From positions 136,671-200,670 of the forward strand of contig VFHL01000006.1 of assembly GCA_009392005.1 (NCBI GenBank): a stretch of DNA of 64,000 nucleotides. The letters run 5' to 3'. The notes under the pieces were generated by a model, which was not told where the DNA came from, made no database searches, and worked only from the letters and a program-made list of their open reading frames with translations. The position numbers and the translations under genes were made by a program. Position 1 is the first letter of the stretch, and each line of letters opens with the position of its first letter. The DNA is from SAR202 cluster bacterium (GTDB lineage: Bacteria; Chloroflexota; Dehalococcoidia; UBA6926; VFHL01). Shown here piece by piece: positions 1 through 10,083 of this stretch.

Positions 1-33
1 TCTGATCTCGTTCATTTACCAATTAACATTTTC

Positions 34-2418
34 TTAGCTAAAGACCAACTTTTCAAGAAGTAGTTTCGCAGATTTCTTGTCAAGAATCTCATTGTTATTT
101 CCGCATTTTGGAGATTGAACACATGATGGACAACCTTCCTCACATGGGCAAGAGCGAATTGTCTCTAGAGCGGCATTCCACAGTTCCGCTACGATACTGT
201 ACCCATGCTCTGCTATTCCAACACCACCTACATGGGCATCATGAACGAAAATAGTCGCCTGCCCAGTATCAACATGAAATTGTGTTGATACCCCCCCAAT
301 ATCTTGACGGTCACACATTGCAAAAAGAGGCAACAATCCAATCACCGTGTGCTCTACCGCATGCAAAGCTCCAGGCAGTTCTGCATCGCTAAGTGTCATC
401 TCTCCAACCATTTGTTGGGATATTTCCCATGAAAAGGCAACTGTATCAATCGTAGCTGACGGCATATTCAAGGCACAATGTTCCAATATCTCTTCAGTCA
501 TGTGCCGTTTCTTTTTGTACCCCACAACTTGCGATGTCACCTCAACTTCAGAAAGCGAAACACGTACATTACCAACCATCTTTGTATCAAGAACCCGTTT
601 TACACGTAGATCACTAAGATCAATTGCCTGAGTGTAATAGGAATGGTGGCTTCGTTGGACATACGCCCTTCGACTAAAAACATCTAGTTCGTCTATTAAA
701 TATTCGTCACCCCTGTGAAGATAAATTGCACCAGGGTGCAGTTCAAAATGTGCCATTGAATCATCAACTTCTTCCAAAATTTGGCCCGTCTTCAAATCCA
801 CTAATTTATACGGATCGGCGCTCGATGATCGAATGTTTACAGATTCAACAGGATACGGATGCTGTGGAGACGAATACCATTGACCTCTGCGACGAGACAA
901 CAATCCTTGTGCCTCCAACATATCAAGATCCAAACGTAAATCGGTAAAAAAATACTTCTTATCATCTAAGCTCAATGGGATTTCATAGGCGGCACATTGT
1001 AGATGCGCTGAGAGAACATGCCTGTTTTCGGGATTTATTAGTACATGCTCGGGTGAATGTCCAAACAAGGTTTGTGGATTTCGCAAAATATATTGGTCAA
1101 GTGGGTTATCTAGGCCAACCAAAATGCTTAACGAGCGCTGGCCGCGACGACCACTTCTACCTGCTTGTTGTAATGCGCTAGAAATGCTTCCTGGAAAGCC
1201 CATCAGAAGTGTGGCATCCAAATCACCTATGTCAATTCCTAACTCCAAAGCATTTGTAGCAAATACACCGAGTAATTGCCCCGATAACAGATCTGCTTCA
1301 ATCGCACGACGCTCTTCCGGTTGATACCCCGCACGATACGCGCTGATCCGTTTACCAAGAGCGTAATCCACCTTACGAAGACTATCTCGAGCATAATTGT
1401 ATGCTAGCTCTGCTGTTCGCCGTGTTCTCGTAAATGCAAGTGTTCGGACTCCACGAGTAACTAGTTCGGAAAACAGTGCGACTGACTCTGTAGCCGTACT
1501 ACTACGAAGATTTTTTTTGTTATCTATGAGAGGCGGATTCCAAAAAAGAAAATCTTTACCGCCATTCGGAGCGCCATCATCATCAATTAACGTAAATGGT
1601 TTTCCTACGAGCAATTCCGCATGCTCCTTAGGATTTCCAAGCGTCGCTGAAGCTAAAACAAATTGAGGAGAACTTCCATAGTGATGGCATATCCTACGTA
1701 AGCGACGCAATACATTCGCTACATGGGAACCAAAAACACCCCGATAAACATGTGCTTCATCGACAACAATAAAATCAAGATTACGTAAGAATCGCTGCCA
1801 AACCGCATGATTCGGTAAAACAGCGACATGCAACATGTCCGGGTTTGTTAACACAACATTGCTTTTGCTACGAATATCTGCCCGCTCATACATAGGGACG
1901 TCACCATCATATGGATCTATCAAAATTGAATCCCCAATCCCCTCAACCAACTCAGCGAAATGACTGATCTGGTCGCGAGCCAAGGCCTTCGTTGGGGCAA
2001 TATATAATGCTCGACTTGAACGATCTTCGAACCAAGCCTTCAATATCGGTACATAATAACTAAGACTCTTGCCACTGGCTGCAGACGTACTAACAACAAT
2101 ATCCTGCTTCCTGTTCACAGCGTTAATCGCAGCTGCCTGATGGCTATAAAATGGGAACATCTTTTTGGCTACAAGAATCTGCATCAAGGCGTCAGGCAAC
2201 TCATGATCTAAATCTCCGTGAGAGACCTCTTGCCCTGAAATCTTTTCATGATGGACAAGTTGCCCCTTTTCGGTAGAAACTTCCGAAAAATATTTGATGA
2301 CCTCTTCAAAACCTATCATGTGATTGAGAATAATGGTTTGACGTATTACATACCACTCATTCCTGCACGAGATGACACTAATCAAATCACCACTTTTGTA
2401 CAAGGCAACTTCCGTCAA
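34..2418 (-). CDS. DEAD/DEAH-box DNA helicase with C-terminal DUF1998 cysteine cluster (MrfA/YprA-like)
   Basis: A superfamily 2 helicase of 794 residues. A Walker A variant (SAASGKS) lies near residues 112-118, a VDEAH box near 217, a helicase-C domain follows, and a DUF1998 tail carries four closely spaced cysteines (CPCEEGCPSC, then SPKCG) near 757-772. This layout is typical of Bacillus MrfA/YprA, a 3'-5' helicase of DNA repair; a repair role here is inference. The track start is a TTG overlapping the malate synthase stop by 4 nt (TTGA), with a weak AGGGGA upstream. An internal ATG at 2319 would remove 33 residues that homologues may lack. It is last in a minus-strand run after aceB. Confidence 0.85.
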   Translation of the reverse strand: MTEVALYKSGDLISVISCRNEWYVIRQTIILNHMIGFEEVIKYFSEVSTEKGQLVHHEKISGQEVSHGDLDHELPDALMQILVAKKMFPFYSHQAAAINAVNRKQDIVVSTSAASGKSLSYYVPILKAWFEDRSSRALYIAPTKALARDQISHFAELVEGIGDSILIDPYDGDVPMYERADIRSKSNVVLTNPDMLHVAVLPNHAVWQRFLRNLDFIVVDEAHVYRGVFGSHVANVLRRLRRICHHYGSSPQFVLASATLGNPKEHAELLVGKPFTLIDDDGAPNGGKDFLFWNPPLIDNKKNLRSSTATESVALFSELVTRGVRTLAFTRTRRTAELAYNYARDSLRKVDYALGKRISAYRAGYQPEERRAIEADLLSGQLLGVFATNALELGIDIGDLDATLLMGFPGSISSALQQAGRSGRRGQRSLSILVGLDNPLDQYILRNPQTLFGHSPEHVLINPENRHVLSAHLQCAAYEIPLSLDDKKYFFTDLRLDLDMLEAQGLLSRRRGQWYSSPQHPYPVESVNIRSSSADPYKLVDLKTGQILEEVDDSMAHFELHPGAIYLHRGDEYLIDELDVFSRRAYVQRSHHSYYTQAIDLSDLRVKRVLDTKMVGNVRVSLSEVEVTSQVVGYKKKRHMTEEILEHCALNMPSATIDTVAFSWEISQQMVGEMTLSDAELPGALHAVEHTVIGLLPLFAMCDRQDIGGVSTQFHVDTGQATIFVHDAHVGGVGIAEHGYSIVAELWNAALETIRSCPCEEGCPSCVQSPKCGNNNEILDKKSAKLLLEKLVFS

Positions 2419-3989
2419 TCCAAAAATCGGTCCCCTAAAACCGTCAAAAATTCAACGAATTCTGAAGATAGAACGAGTTGATCCAAAAGATCTACCGCCT
2501 TATCAAGATCATGCTTACTGCTATCCACACGATCGACCAATATCTGTTCAACTTCTTCACTACGAAATTGTCGATATAATTCTTCATCAAATATTATTCC
2601 GTCCGGTAACTTGGCCTCATAACGAATCCATTGCCAAAGTTGAGCACGGGCAATTTCTGCCGTTGCTGTATCTTCCATTAACCCGTTAATCGCAACTGCT
2701 CCAATTCCCTGGACCCATGCTTCAATGTACTTGATTGCGACACTTATATTATTCCTAACTCCTGATTCCGACACCTGACCGGTGGGCATGGTCAATAAAT
2801 CACTCGCAACTCCGTCCCATGCACTCTCATTGTTCAATTGATTCGCACCAGAAAATGCTTCATCGAAAATTGTTCCGACAGGTTCAACGAGACCGGGATG
2901 AGCTACCCAAGCTCCATCAAATCCTTGATCAGCTTCCCGTTGTTTATCAGTACGAACAGCTTGCATCGCGTTTTCATTAGATTCATGATCATCTCGCCGT
3001 GGAATATACGTAGACATACCACCTAATGCATGGATCCCTCTTTTATGACTCGCACTCACAACAAGCTTGGCGGCAGATTCAAGAAATTTGGTGTTCATTG
3101 TCACTTCAGACCGGTCTGGAAGCACAAAATCAGGATGCTTATTGAATGTCTTAATCACACTATATATATAATCCCATCGACCTAAGTTGAGGCCACTAAT
3201 GTGATCTCGCAGTTCATATATGATCTCATCTATTTCAAAAACCGCGAGAATATGTTCAATTAGAACTGTTGCTTTAATTGAACCATTTGGAACTCCAAGT
3301 ATGTTTTGCGCATATGTAAAAACTTCGTTCCATAAACGGGCCTCTCCGTAACCTTGCATTTTAGGCAAATAGAAATAAGGGCCAGAACCGCTATCAATCA
3401 ATCTTTTCGCATTATGAAAAAATGCAAGGCCAAAATCAAACAAACTTGCTGACACTGGAAATCCATCTACAAGAACGTGGCGCTCATCTAAATGCCATCC
3501 GCGAGGGCGGATACACAAAACCGATAATTTGTCATTTAAAGTGTATTTGCGACCACTGGCGCTAACGGATTCAATTGCACGCCGTACCGCATCATAAACG
3601 TTGACCTGCCCTTGCATTGTTTCATCCCACTGGGGAGAATGGGCATCCTCAAAATCGGTCATGTAAATCTGTGCACCTGAATTCATCGCGTTGATGAACA
3701 TAGTCCGATTTGATGAAGGGCCTGTTATCTCAACTCGCCGATCGTCTAGATCTGAAGAAATCCTGGCAACTCGCCATTTTCCTTCGCGAATTGAACTGGT
3801 CTCAGCCAAAAATGAGGGAAAAGAGCCCGCGTCGATTGCTCGTTGTTTATTCTTCCTATCAACTAATATTTGCGCGCGAGATGTCTCAAATTGTTTGGCT
3901 AAGCCTGCTACAAATTCCAATGCATCTTCAGTAAGAATTTTCTTCGAAACAGAATTTTGTTTACCAAGAACCTGAATAGGTATCTGCAT
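2415..3989 (-). CDS. aceB: malate synthase (A-type)
   Basis: Condenses glyoxylate and acetyl-CoA to malate in the cytosol, the second step of the glyoxylate shunt or a route for glyoxylate disposal. Family hallmarks are DFEDAHSP near residue 115 and NLGRWDYIYS near 270. The length of about 524 residues matches malate synthase A rather than the larger G form. The track starts at a GTG (3995), but AGCAGG sits 5-6 nt upstream of the ATG at 3989, so that start (MQIPIQ) is preferred. No isocitrate lyase lies in the window. The stop overlaps the helicase start by 4 nt, suggesting translational coupling. Confidence 0.93.
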   Translation of the reverse strand: MQIPIQVLGKQNSVSKKILTEDALEFVAGLAKQFETSRAQILVDRKNKQRAIDAGSFPSFLAETSSIREGKWRVARISSDLDDRRVEITGPSSNRTMFINAMNSGAQIYMTDFEDAHSPQWDETMQGQVNVYDAVRRAIESVSASGRKYTLNDKLSVLCIRPRGWHLDERHVLVDGFPVSASLFDFGLAFFHNAKRLIDSGSGPYFYLPKMQGYGEARLWNEVFTYAQNILGVPNGSIKATVLIEHILAVFEIDEIIYELRDHISGLNLGRWDYIYSVIKTFNKHPDFVLPDRSEVTMNTKFLESAAKLVVSASHKRGIHALGGMSTYIPRRDDHESNENAMQAVRTDKQREADQGFDGAWVAHPGLVEPVGTIFDEAFSGANQLNNESAWDGVASDLLTMPTGQVSESGVRNNISVAIKYIEAWVQGIGAVAINGLMEDTATAEIARAQLWQWIRYEAKLPDGIIFDEELYRQFRSEEVEQILVDRVDSSKHDLDKAVDLLDQLVLSSEFVEFLTVLGDRFLD

Positions 3990-4060
3990 ACACACCTGCT
4001 TTCCATCAGTCGATCACACTTTGATTGATCATTTTTTCAGACACTAATGATTAACACGCT

Positions 4061-5101
4061 CTAGAAATCCACCTGTACTTTGACACTACCTGATCGTTTG
4101 TCAGCGGCGGCGGCAAATGCTTCTTCCGCTTGGTCGACCGAAAAAACATGAGTGACTAACTTATCAACTGGAATTCCTCCCGATCCAAGAAGACGCAATG
4201 CTAAAGAAAAATCACTTGCCTCAGCAGATTTGGGACGACCATAAAAAATAGATCCGCTTAAAGTTATCTCACGCACAACCACACTATTCATCGGCAAAAC
4301 AATATCTTGATCCGTTAAACCTAATAGGCTAACTAATCCTCCACCGCGAACAATATTTAATGCTTGCTCTACAGGCTGCTGGCCACCAACCGTTTCAAAC
4401 ACAGTATCGATCTGATTATCACCAAGCCATACACCGATATGTGATTTAGTATCACTTTTGGTCGAGAGCAAGACGCTATTTGCACCCAAGTTTTCAGCTA
4501 AATCTGCTTGATGTTGATATCGTGCTGTAACCCCTATAAATCCAACACCCATTTGCTTCGCTACGATCAGTCCAAGCAATCCGACAGTACCCGCACCTAT
4601 GATGACGACATTACGAGGCCAGTGAGTATTAGATTCTCGGACAGCATGAATTACAACTGCTAACGGCTCAGCTAATGCTGCTGCTTCCCATGACAAATTT
4701 TCAGGTACCCGATGCAACCGACTCGATGAAACCGCTATATATTCGGCTAAACCCTGATTGGTAAATTTCCTGTTATTGCAGTTTTGCATCAAGCCTGTTT
4801 TACACATATCACAACTACCACAAGAATCTACTGGTTCAAACGCGACTCGGTCACCTATTTCAAAATCTGAATCTGTGTTACCGACATCAACAACAATACC
4901 AGCCAATTCATGGCCACCCGCAAATGAAATTTCCGACACAACCTTGCGACTGCCACGAGCATAAGAATGAAGATCAGACCCGCAAATACCACATCTCTTT
5001 ACTTGAACGAGAATCTGATTTGTGCCTATTTGCGGCATAGGCACTTCCTGTACTCGTACCTTCCGTGGCCCTTCTAACACAATCGCGCGCATAGAAGTCA
5101 T
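4061..5101 (-). CDS. zinc-dependent medium-chain alcohol/polyol dehydrogenase
   Basis: An MDR-family NAD(P)-dependent dehydrogenase. CGICGSDLH supplies the catalytic-zinc cysteine, GHE follows near residue 65, and a four-cysteine structural zinc lobe (CGSC, CKTG, NC) lies near 90-110. A Rossmann GAGTVGLLG is near residue 170. It is closest in layout to threonine, sorbitol or 2,3-butanediol dehydrogenases, and the substrate cannot be read from sequence. GGAGGAAC sits 6 nt upstream of the ATG at 5101, so the TTG-initiated ORF at 5116 is too long. It shares strand with aceB, 71 nt away. Confidence 0.88.
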   Translation of the reverse strand: MTSMRAIVLEGPRKVRVQEVPMPQIGTNQILVQVKRCGICGSDLHSYARGSRKVVSEISFAGGHELAGIVVDVGNTDSDFEIGDRVAFEPVDSCGSCDMCKTGLMQNCNNRKFTNQGLAEYIAVSSSRLHRVPENLSWEAAALAEPLAVVIHAVRESNTHWPRNVVIIGAGTVGLLGLIVAKQMGVGFIGVTARYQHQADLAENLGANSVLLSTKSDTKSHIGVWLGDNQIDTVFETVGGQQPVEQALNIVRGGGLVSLLGLTDQDIVLPMNSVVVREITLSGSIFYGRPKSAEASDFSLALRLLGSGGIPVDKLVTHVFSVDQAEEAFAAAADKRSGSVKVQVDF

Positions 5102-5284
5102 GGTATGTTCCTCCAACAGTTATAGCATAGTATGGCCTAAATTTTCGGATACCGTTACACTGCCTTAAATGAGACGGAGTGGCTCGCGGTGTCATTCGTT
5201 ACGATCGATCGCCGGTAGAGATACGATTATGACTGGTTCGTTTGATTTAATTAATCTGCCAACCATGATGGCACGGATTTTTCT

Positions 5285-6367
5285 GTGGACAACCACAGAC
5301 CAGACATTAAAGGAATCATCACGTTGACTAACGTACAAGGATTTTTAGGAATTGCTCGTGGCATTACCTTGTGCCTGATTCTTGCATCATTAATCCTACT
5401 AATATCTCAATGGGATTCTGTTCCAAATTATGATCCACTCCTCGCAGCACTCATCATCGGTATTACATTTAAAGCCATCTGGCCTAACGCTCAATGGCAT
5501 AGTTCCGGGGCTAAATTTTCAGGCAAGACAATTTTAGAGTTTTCAGTCATGATTTTAGGAGCCAGTATATTTCTACCAAACGTCATCCGCGCGGGTTCAG
5601 GTCTAGTTGCCCTCATAATTTTTGGTGTCGCAGGAGGAATGCTAGTCGCATTTATTGTTGGGCACAAAATTCTAAAATTAAGCCCAAAACTTGCAATACT
5701 CATAGGAACTAGCAATTCGATATGCGGCAATTCGGCTGCAGCTGTAATGGCTCCGATTATCGGAGCAAGTTCCAGTGAACTTGCCGCGGTAATCGCAGTA
5801 AGCGGCTTACTTGGAGCCGGCCAAATACTTCTTCTCCCAATGCTCGCGCCTTTATTTGGACTGAATAATTATGAGTATGGTATCGTCGCTGGAATGTCAG
5901 TGTACGCAGTCGCTCAAGTGTATGCCGCCTCTGCAACAGTCAGCGCCACATCAGCTTCTGTCGCCACTTTTGTAAAATTAGCTCGCGTTGTTTTATTGGC
6001 TCCACTCGTCCTCGTTATACAAATAATCCTATCAATCCAAAAAACACAGGCCTTGAACGAAGTAAAAACATTCAAAGAAATCTCGATACGACAATATCTC
6101 CCATGGTTCGTTTTAGGTTTCATACTCCTGGCAATCCTACGATCAATCGGTTTCATTACTGAAGATCAAGGGGGGCAAATTCGCAACTTTTCAAGATATT
6201 CCTTCATCGTCGCAATGGTTGCAATCGGTATGGCGGTAGATATTCGAGACGTAGTTAAAATTGGACCAAAAGTTGTTCTTGTTATCTGCTCTATATTACT
6301 TTTCATGATTACGACAAGCGTTTTGGCCAGCAAAATTCTTCATTCGGCATCGGTTATCAACGGATAA
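5285..6367 (+). CDS. YeiH/UPF0324 family membrane protein (putative sulfate exporter family)
   Basis: A polytopic membrane protein of up to 360 residues with about ten hydrophobic helices. It has the family's central stretch GTSNSICGNSAAAV near residue 145 and a late GMAVDIRDV segment. The family is annotated as putative sulfate exporters, mostly from taurine and sulfonate contexts, so the substrate is uncertain. The track start is a GTG without a clear Shine-Dalgarno. A TTG at 5324 with AAAGGA about 9 nt upstream is a reasonable alternative. It is divergent from the alcohol dehydrogenase, with a roughly 180-nt shared promoter region. Confidence 0.85.
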   Translation: MDNHRPDIKGIITLTNVQGFLGIARGITLCLILASLILLISQWDSVPNYDPLLAALIIGITFKAIWPNAQWHSSGAKFSGKTILEFSVMILGASIFLPNVIRAGSGLVALIIFGVAGGMLVAFIVGHKILKLSPKLAILIGTSNSICGNSAAAVMAPIIGASSSELAAVIAVSGLLGAGQILLLPMLAPLFGLNNYEYGIVAGMSVYAVAQVYAASATVSATSASVATFVKLARVVLLAPLVLVIQIILSIQKTQALNEVKTFKEISIRQYLPWFVLGFILLAILRSIGFITEDQGGQIRNFSRYSFIVAMVAIGMAVDIRDVVKIGPKVVLVICSILLFMITTSVLASKILHSASVING

Positions 6368-6454
6368 CCTATCTATCTCGTGCTCCAAACATTCCCCTAA
6401 AACCGTTCTGACACCAACACATCCATGCACCATTGGCGAAAGGGAGAAAAGAAA

Positions 6455-7615
6455 ATGAACACACGCTATTCCCTTCATTGCCGCATTTGTGACACCTTTA
6501 CAAAGAGTAAGACTCAACAGATATGTGTGAAATGCTCATCTCCTCTACAAATCCAATACACTGAACAGAGGAAGGATTCAATCAAAACATCACAAAGAGG
6601 TATTTGGGCAACAGATGCTCCAATGCCAATAACGAACCCTGGGAATATCGTGACTCTTGGAGAAGGCAACACTCCAATAATTTCATTAGATAAATTTGCG
6701 GCGAAGATGGGTTTGTCAAAGGTCTATGGAAAACTTGAGTCCCAGAATCCCACTTCATCATTCAAGGATCGCGGAGCGACCGTTTTAGTTTCTTTTATAA
6801 AGGAACTCGGGATCAATGAAATTGTTGAAGATTCGTCAGGAAATGCCGGAGCAGCGCTCGCTGCCTACGCTGCGAGGGCTAGAATCAGAACTCACATCTT
6901 TGCTCCATCGTCCACGCCACAACAAAAGATTCAACAAATAAAGATTTTCGGTGCAATCATCCATTTGGATACCAATGACCGTGAAGCAACTACAATCGCA
7001 GCACAGGGTTTCGCTCAAAAAAATGGACTCTTTTATGCATCACATAATCTCAGTCCGTTCTATCTAGAAGGAACTAAATCATTCGCATACGAAATTGTGC
7101 AGCAAATACCCGAAATGGATCTCCCTCACCACATAATATTCCCCGTTGGAAACGGATCGTTATTTCTTGGAGCATGGAAAGGATTTCGCGAACTCCAAAT
7201 TGAAGGGAAAATTAAGGAGATACCCTATCTCCACTGTGTTCAAGCCGAGCTAGTGTCACCAATTGTTTCGACCTTTGAGAATCGCAACGTTCCCAAACAC
7301 GATATTCACAAACCTAAAACAGTCGCTAGTGGAATAGCCATCAATAAAGCGCCACGAGCTCAAGAAGTAGTCGATGTTCTTACGAACAATCAAGGATCCG
7401 CTGTATCTGTCACAGAGCAAGAAATCATGGGTACCCAAAATGAATTGGCAAAAAATGAGGGTCTATTCATGGAACCTACATCAGCAGTCGCATTTGCCGG
7501 GTTGAAAAACCTTGTGCAAAGAAACCTCATTGGAGCGAACGAGCGTGTCTTAATCCCGGTTACGGGTTCAGGCTTGAAAGACACATCTGCTATTGCGACC
7601 TCTGATCGAGGATAA
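6455..7615 (+). CDS. thrC: threonine synthase (PLP-dependent)
   Basis: Converts O-phosphohomoserine to threonine. An N-terminal zinc ribbon (CRIC, then CVKC) precedes the fold-type II PLP domain, and the Schiff-base lysine lies in NPTSSFKDRGA. The SSGNAGAA and GNGSLF loops bind substrate and the PLP phosphate. The zinc-ribbon form is common in archaea and Chloroflexota. The track start at 6425 is too early: AAAGGGAGAA lies immediately before the ATG at 6455 (MNTRYS), which is chosen. A related PLP lyase such as threonine dehydratase is less likely given the N-terminal ribbon. Confidence 0.9.
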   Translation: MNTRYSLHCRICDTFTKSKTQQICVKCSSPLQIQYTEQRKDSIKTSQRGIWATDAPMPITNPGNIVTLGEGNTPIISLDKFAAKMGLSKVYGKLESQNPTSSFKDRGATVLVSFIKELGINEIVEDSSGNAGAALAAYAARARIRTHIFAPSSTPQQKIQQIKIFGAIIHLDTNDREATTIAAQGFAQKNGLFYASHNLSPFYLEGTKSFAYEIVQQIPEMDLPHHIIFPVGNGSLFLGAWKGFRELQIEGKIKEIPYLHCVQAELVSPIVSTFENRNVPKHDIHKPKTVASGIAINKAPRAQEVVDVLTNNQGSAVSVTEQEIMGTQNELAKNEGLFMEPTSAVAFAGLKNLVQRNLIGANERVLIPVTGSGLKDTSAIATSDRG

Positions 7616-7794
7616 GCAAGCAATCCACCGAAACATTCTGAATTTGACTAATTTTCAGTCATCAACCCTTATGCAGGAAGCTTTTTTGTATTATTGTATA
7701 GTCTGAGTAATTGTTAATTGGTTCACGAGTTCGGAAATTATTTGAATACAAGGTCCTTTGCTCTTATAAGAGGAAGAATAACAAGGAGGCAGAT

Positions 7795-8499
7795 GTGACT
7801 ACTCAATCAATCATTGATCAAGCAAAGAAGGAAAAGAGATTGATACTCACTGAAGAGGAGTCAAAGACTCTTCTCGCTGATGCAAACATACGCACAACAA
7901 AAATTGCGGCAGCTTCCACCCGTGACGAAGCGATCAACAAAGCTGACGAAATCGGATATCCAGTCGTCGTAAAAATCGATTCCACTGATATAACACACAA
8001 ATCGGATGTAGGAGGCGTTTCTGTAAACCTAAAAGATGCCAATGAAGTTGGCGAGGCATTTGATACCGTCATCAGCTCGGCCAAAGAGAATGCTCCCGGC
8101 GCCAGTATCCAAGGTGTAACCGTTCAAGAGATGGCAGATCCTGGTGTCGAAGTGATTATTGGACTTTCAAAGGATCCTCAATTTGGTCCCGTATTGATGT
8201 TCGGTCTAGGCGGGATCGCAGTTGAAATCCTGAAAGATGTTGCATTCCGAATCGTACCACTTGAAAAACGCGATGCCAAACAATTGATTCGCGAAATCAA
8301 AGGATTCGCGATGCTGGAAGGATACAGAAACTTGCCCGCGGTGGATCTAGAAAAATTGGAAGATTTGGTTTTGCAAGTGTCGGAATTCGCATGGGCACAT
8401 CCTGAAATCGCTGAAATGGATTTAAATCCGGTCATTGCTCAAGCGGATGGTGCAATTGCTGCTGACGCTCGAGTTATATTGGAAGAGGAGTCGCAATAA
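7795..8499 (+). CDS. ADP-forming acyl-CoA synthetase, beta (ATP-grasp) subunit
   Basis: The ATP-grasp half of a split ADP-forming acetyl/acyl-CoA synthetase, which interconverts acyl-CoA, ADP and Pi with acid, CoA and ATP. Visible ATP-grasp features are YPVVVKIDS, THKSDVGGV, the GLSKDPQFGPVLMFGLGGI loop and the terminal EMDLNPV metal site. The real start is GTG 7795, 5 nt after AAGGAGG; the longer ORF from 7711 has no support. About 234 residues is normal for the detached beta subunit. The stop overlaps the alpha-subunit start (TAATG), so the two are surely co-translated. Confidence 0.9.
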   Translation: MTTQSIIDQAKKEKRLILTEEESKTLLADANIRTTKIAAASTRDEAINKADEIGYPVVVKIDSTDITHKSDVGGVSVNLKDANEVGEAFDTVISSAKENAPGASIQGVTVQEMADPGVEVIIGLSKDPQFGPVLMFGLGGIAVEILKDVAFRIVPLEKRDAKQLIREIKGFAMLEGYRNLPAVDLEKLEDLVLQVSEFAWAHPEIAEMDLNPVIAQADGAIAADARVILEEESQ

Positions 8500-9917
8500 T
8501 GGATGCCACCCTCAAAAAAAAGCTGGACATCGGATTTAACCCTCGCAACATTGTTGTTGTGGGAGACAAAGGTCCGAACTATAACTGGTTAAAGTCCTCT
8601 GCAGAATATCCGGGCGGCCCCACATACTCCGTCCAACTGGACGAGAATGAAATTCCTGGTATTGAAGAACTTGGAATCAAAAATTTCAAGAGTTTGCATG
8701 ATATCCCCGAAGACGAGATTGATTACGTAATTATTGCTGTTCCACGGCGCATTGTGCCATTTATATTAAAAGACTGCATAGAAAAGAAGGTGACTCTAGT
8801 CGCGTGTTACACTGCCGGATTCGCCGAAACACACGAAGAGGAAGGCATACAGCTATCAGAAACGATAATAAACATGTGCAAAGAAGCCGACCTCGCGATG
8901 GTAGGGCCAAATTGCCTTTGTATTTCCAATCCTAAAGTGGGCCTGCTTAGTAATACCAGTCAACGAACAGGTCCTGGCGGATTCGTTGGAGTCTTATCAA
9001 TGAGCGGCACGCATACTGGGACTATGATCAGCGCTCTCACTGCACATGGAATGCCTATCAGCAAAAGTGTTAGCATGGGCAACTCGTTATCCATCGAACA
9101 ATCAGATTGGCTCGAATACCTTGGCGAAGATGAAGAAACAAAAATTATTTGCATGTACCTTGAAGGTGTGCGCAATGGACGACAATTTTATGACTCTTTA
9201 AAGAAAGTGGCCGCAAAAAAACCAGTCGTAATCCTAAAGGGTGGTCAAACAGCAGATGGCGCACGAGCTGCAACCTCACATACAGCATCGCTTGCATCCC
9301 CATTCGCAATTTGGAGTGGTATGTTCCAACAGACAGGCGCCATAGGAGTGAACTCAACCGACGAGATCATCGATGTCGCCAAAGTACTCACAATGGCGAA
9401 GCCTGTTAGCGGAAATCGTCTTGGGGTGATTGCGAGTACTGGAGGACAATCAGTACTCGTATCCGATGCATCAGCAAAACATGACCTTACTGTCCCTGCT
9501 CTTGAAGAATCAAGCTACGAGAAGTTACGAGAATTATTCACACTCACTGGAAACAGCTACCGAAACCCACTCGATGTAACGGGAGTTCTAAACACCGCGG
9601 AAGAAGGGGATATGATGCTGAATGTTCTGGCAGATGATCCAAACATCGATATCATCGCCATGGAAGTGGGTGACTTCACACAAAGGCGTAATGACCCTGA
9701 CTTTTACGACAACATGATTAAAAACTTCCAATCAATAAAGGAAAATTCAGATAAGCCTTTCATTGTCGTTCAAACTGGCATGGAAGATGTAGTCTTAAAA
9801 ACTCGAGAGACCTTAAAGGAAAAGGGGATTCCGTCAATCTATAGTTTCCTCAGAGGAACACAAGCACTTGGACGTGCCAAAGACTATTACACTGCACAAG
9901 CGGAAATAAACTCTTAA
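8499..9917 (+). CDS. ADP-forming acyl-CoA synthetase, alpha (CoA-binding) subunit
   Basis: Partner of the preceding ATP-grasp subunit. An N-terminal CoA-binding Rossmann domain (NPRNIVVVGDKG) is followed by succinyl-CoA-ligase-like domains. MVGPNCLCI and MSGTHTG lie in the ligase core. ATSHTASLA near residue 263 matches the SHTxxLA segment carrying the phosphohistidine in such enzymes. The length is 472 residues. Substrate (acetate, propionate, branched or aryl acids) is not predictable. Paired with the beta subunit it would give substrate-level phosphorylation or acid activation. Confidence 0.9.
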   Translation: MDATLKKKLDIGFNPRNIVVVGDKGPNYNWLKSSAEYPGGPTYSVQLDENEIPGIEELGIKNFKSLHDIPEDEIDYVIIAVPRRIVPFILKDCIEKKVTLVACYTAGFAETHEEEGIQLSETIINMCKEADLAMVGPNCLCISNPKVGLLSNTSQRTGPGGFVGVLSMSGTHTGTMISALTAHGMPISKSVSMGNSLSIEQSDWLEYLGEDEETKIICMYLEGVRNGRQFYDSLKKVAAKKPVVILKGGQTADGARAATSHTASLASPFAIWSGMFQQTGAIGVNSTDEIIDVAKVLTMAKPVSGNRLGVIASTGGQSVLVSDASAKHDLTVPALEESSYEKLRELFTLTGNSYRNPLDVTGVLNTAEEGDMMLNVLADDPNIDIIAMEVGDFTQRRNDPDFYDNMIKNFQSIKENSDKPFIVVQTGMEDVVLKTRETLKEKGIPSIYSFLRGTQALGRAKDYYTAQAEINS

Positions 9918-10009
9918 GTTAATTGTGTTGCACCATAATCATCTAGCTTGCACTAATGGTGTGTAATCTACGCTCTCCGCGTTTTTTTCGTTTTGAAAAT
10001 AGGTATGAA

Positions 10010-10039
10010 TTGACAAGTTTAGGATAAAAAGAGCAGAAT
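10010..10039 (+). promoter_or_regulatory. sigma70-type promoter for the NIPSNAP gene
   Basis: TTGACA, an 18-nt spacer and CAGAAT lie 45-74 nt upstream of the NIPSNAP start codon. The -35 is perfect and the -10 matches 4 of 6 consensus positions. Confidence 0.55.
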
Positions 10040-10083
10040 TTCCAAGAGTCCAGTTAAGTCTGAGCAATCATGGGGGAAAGAAA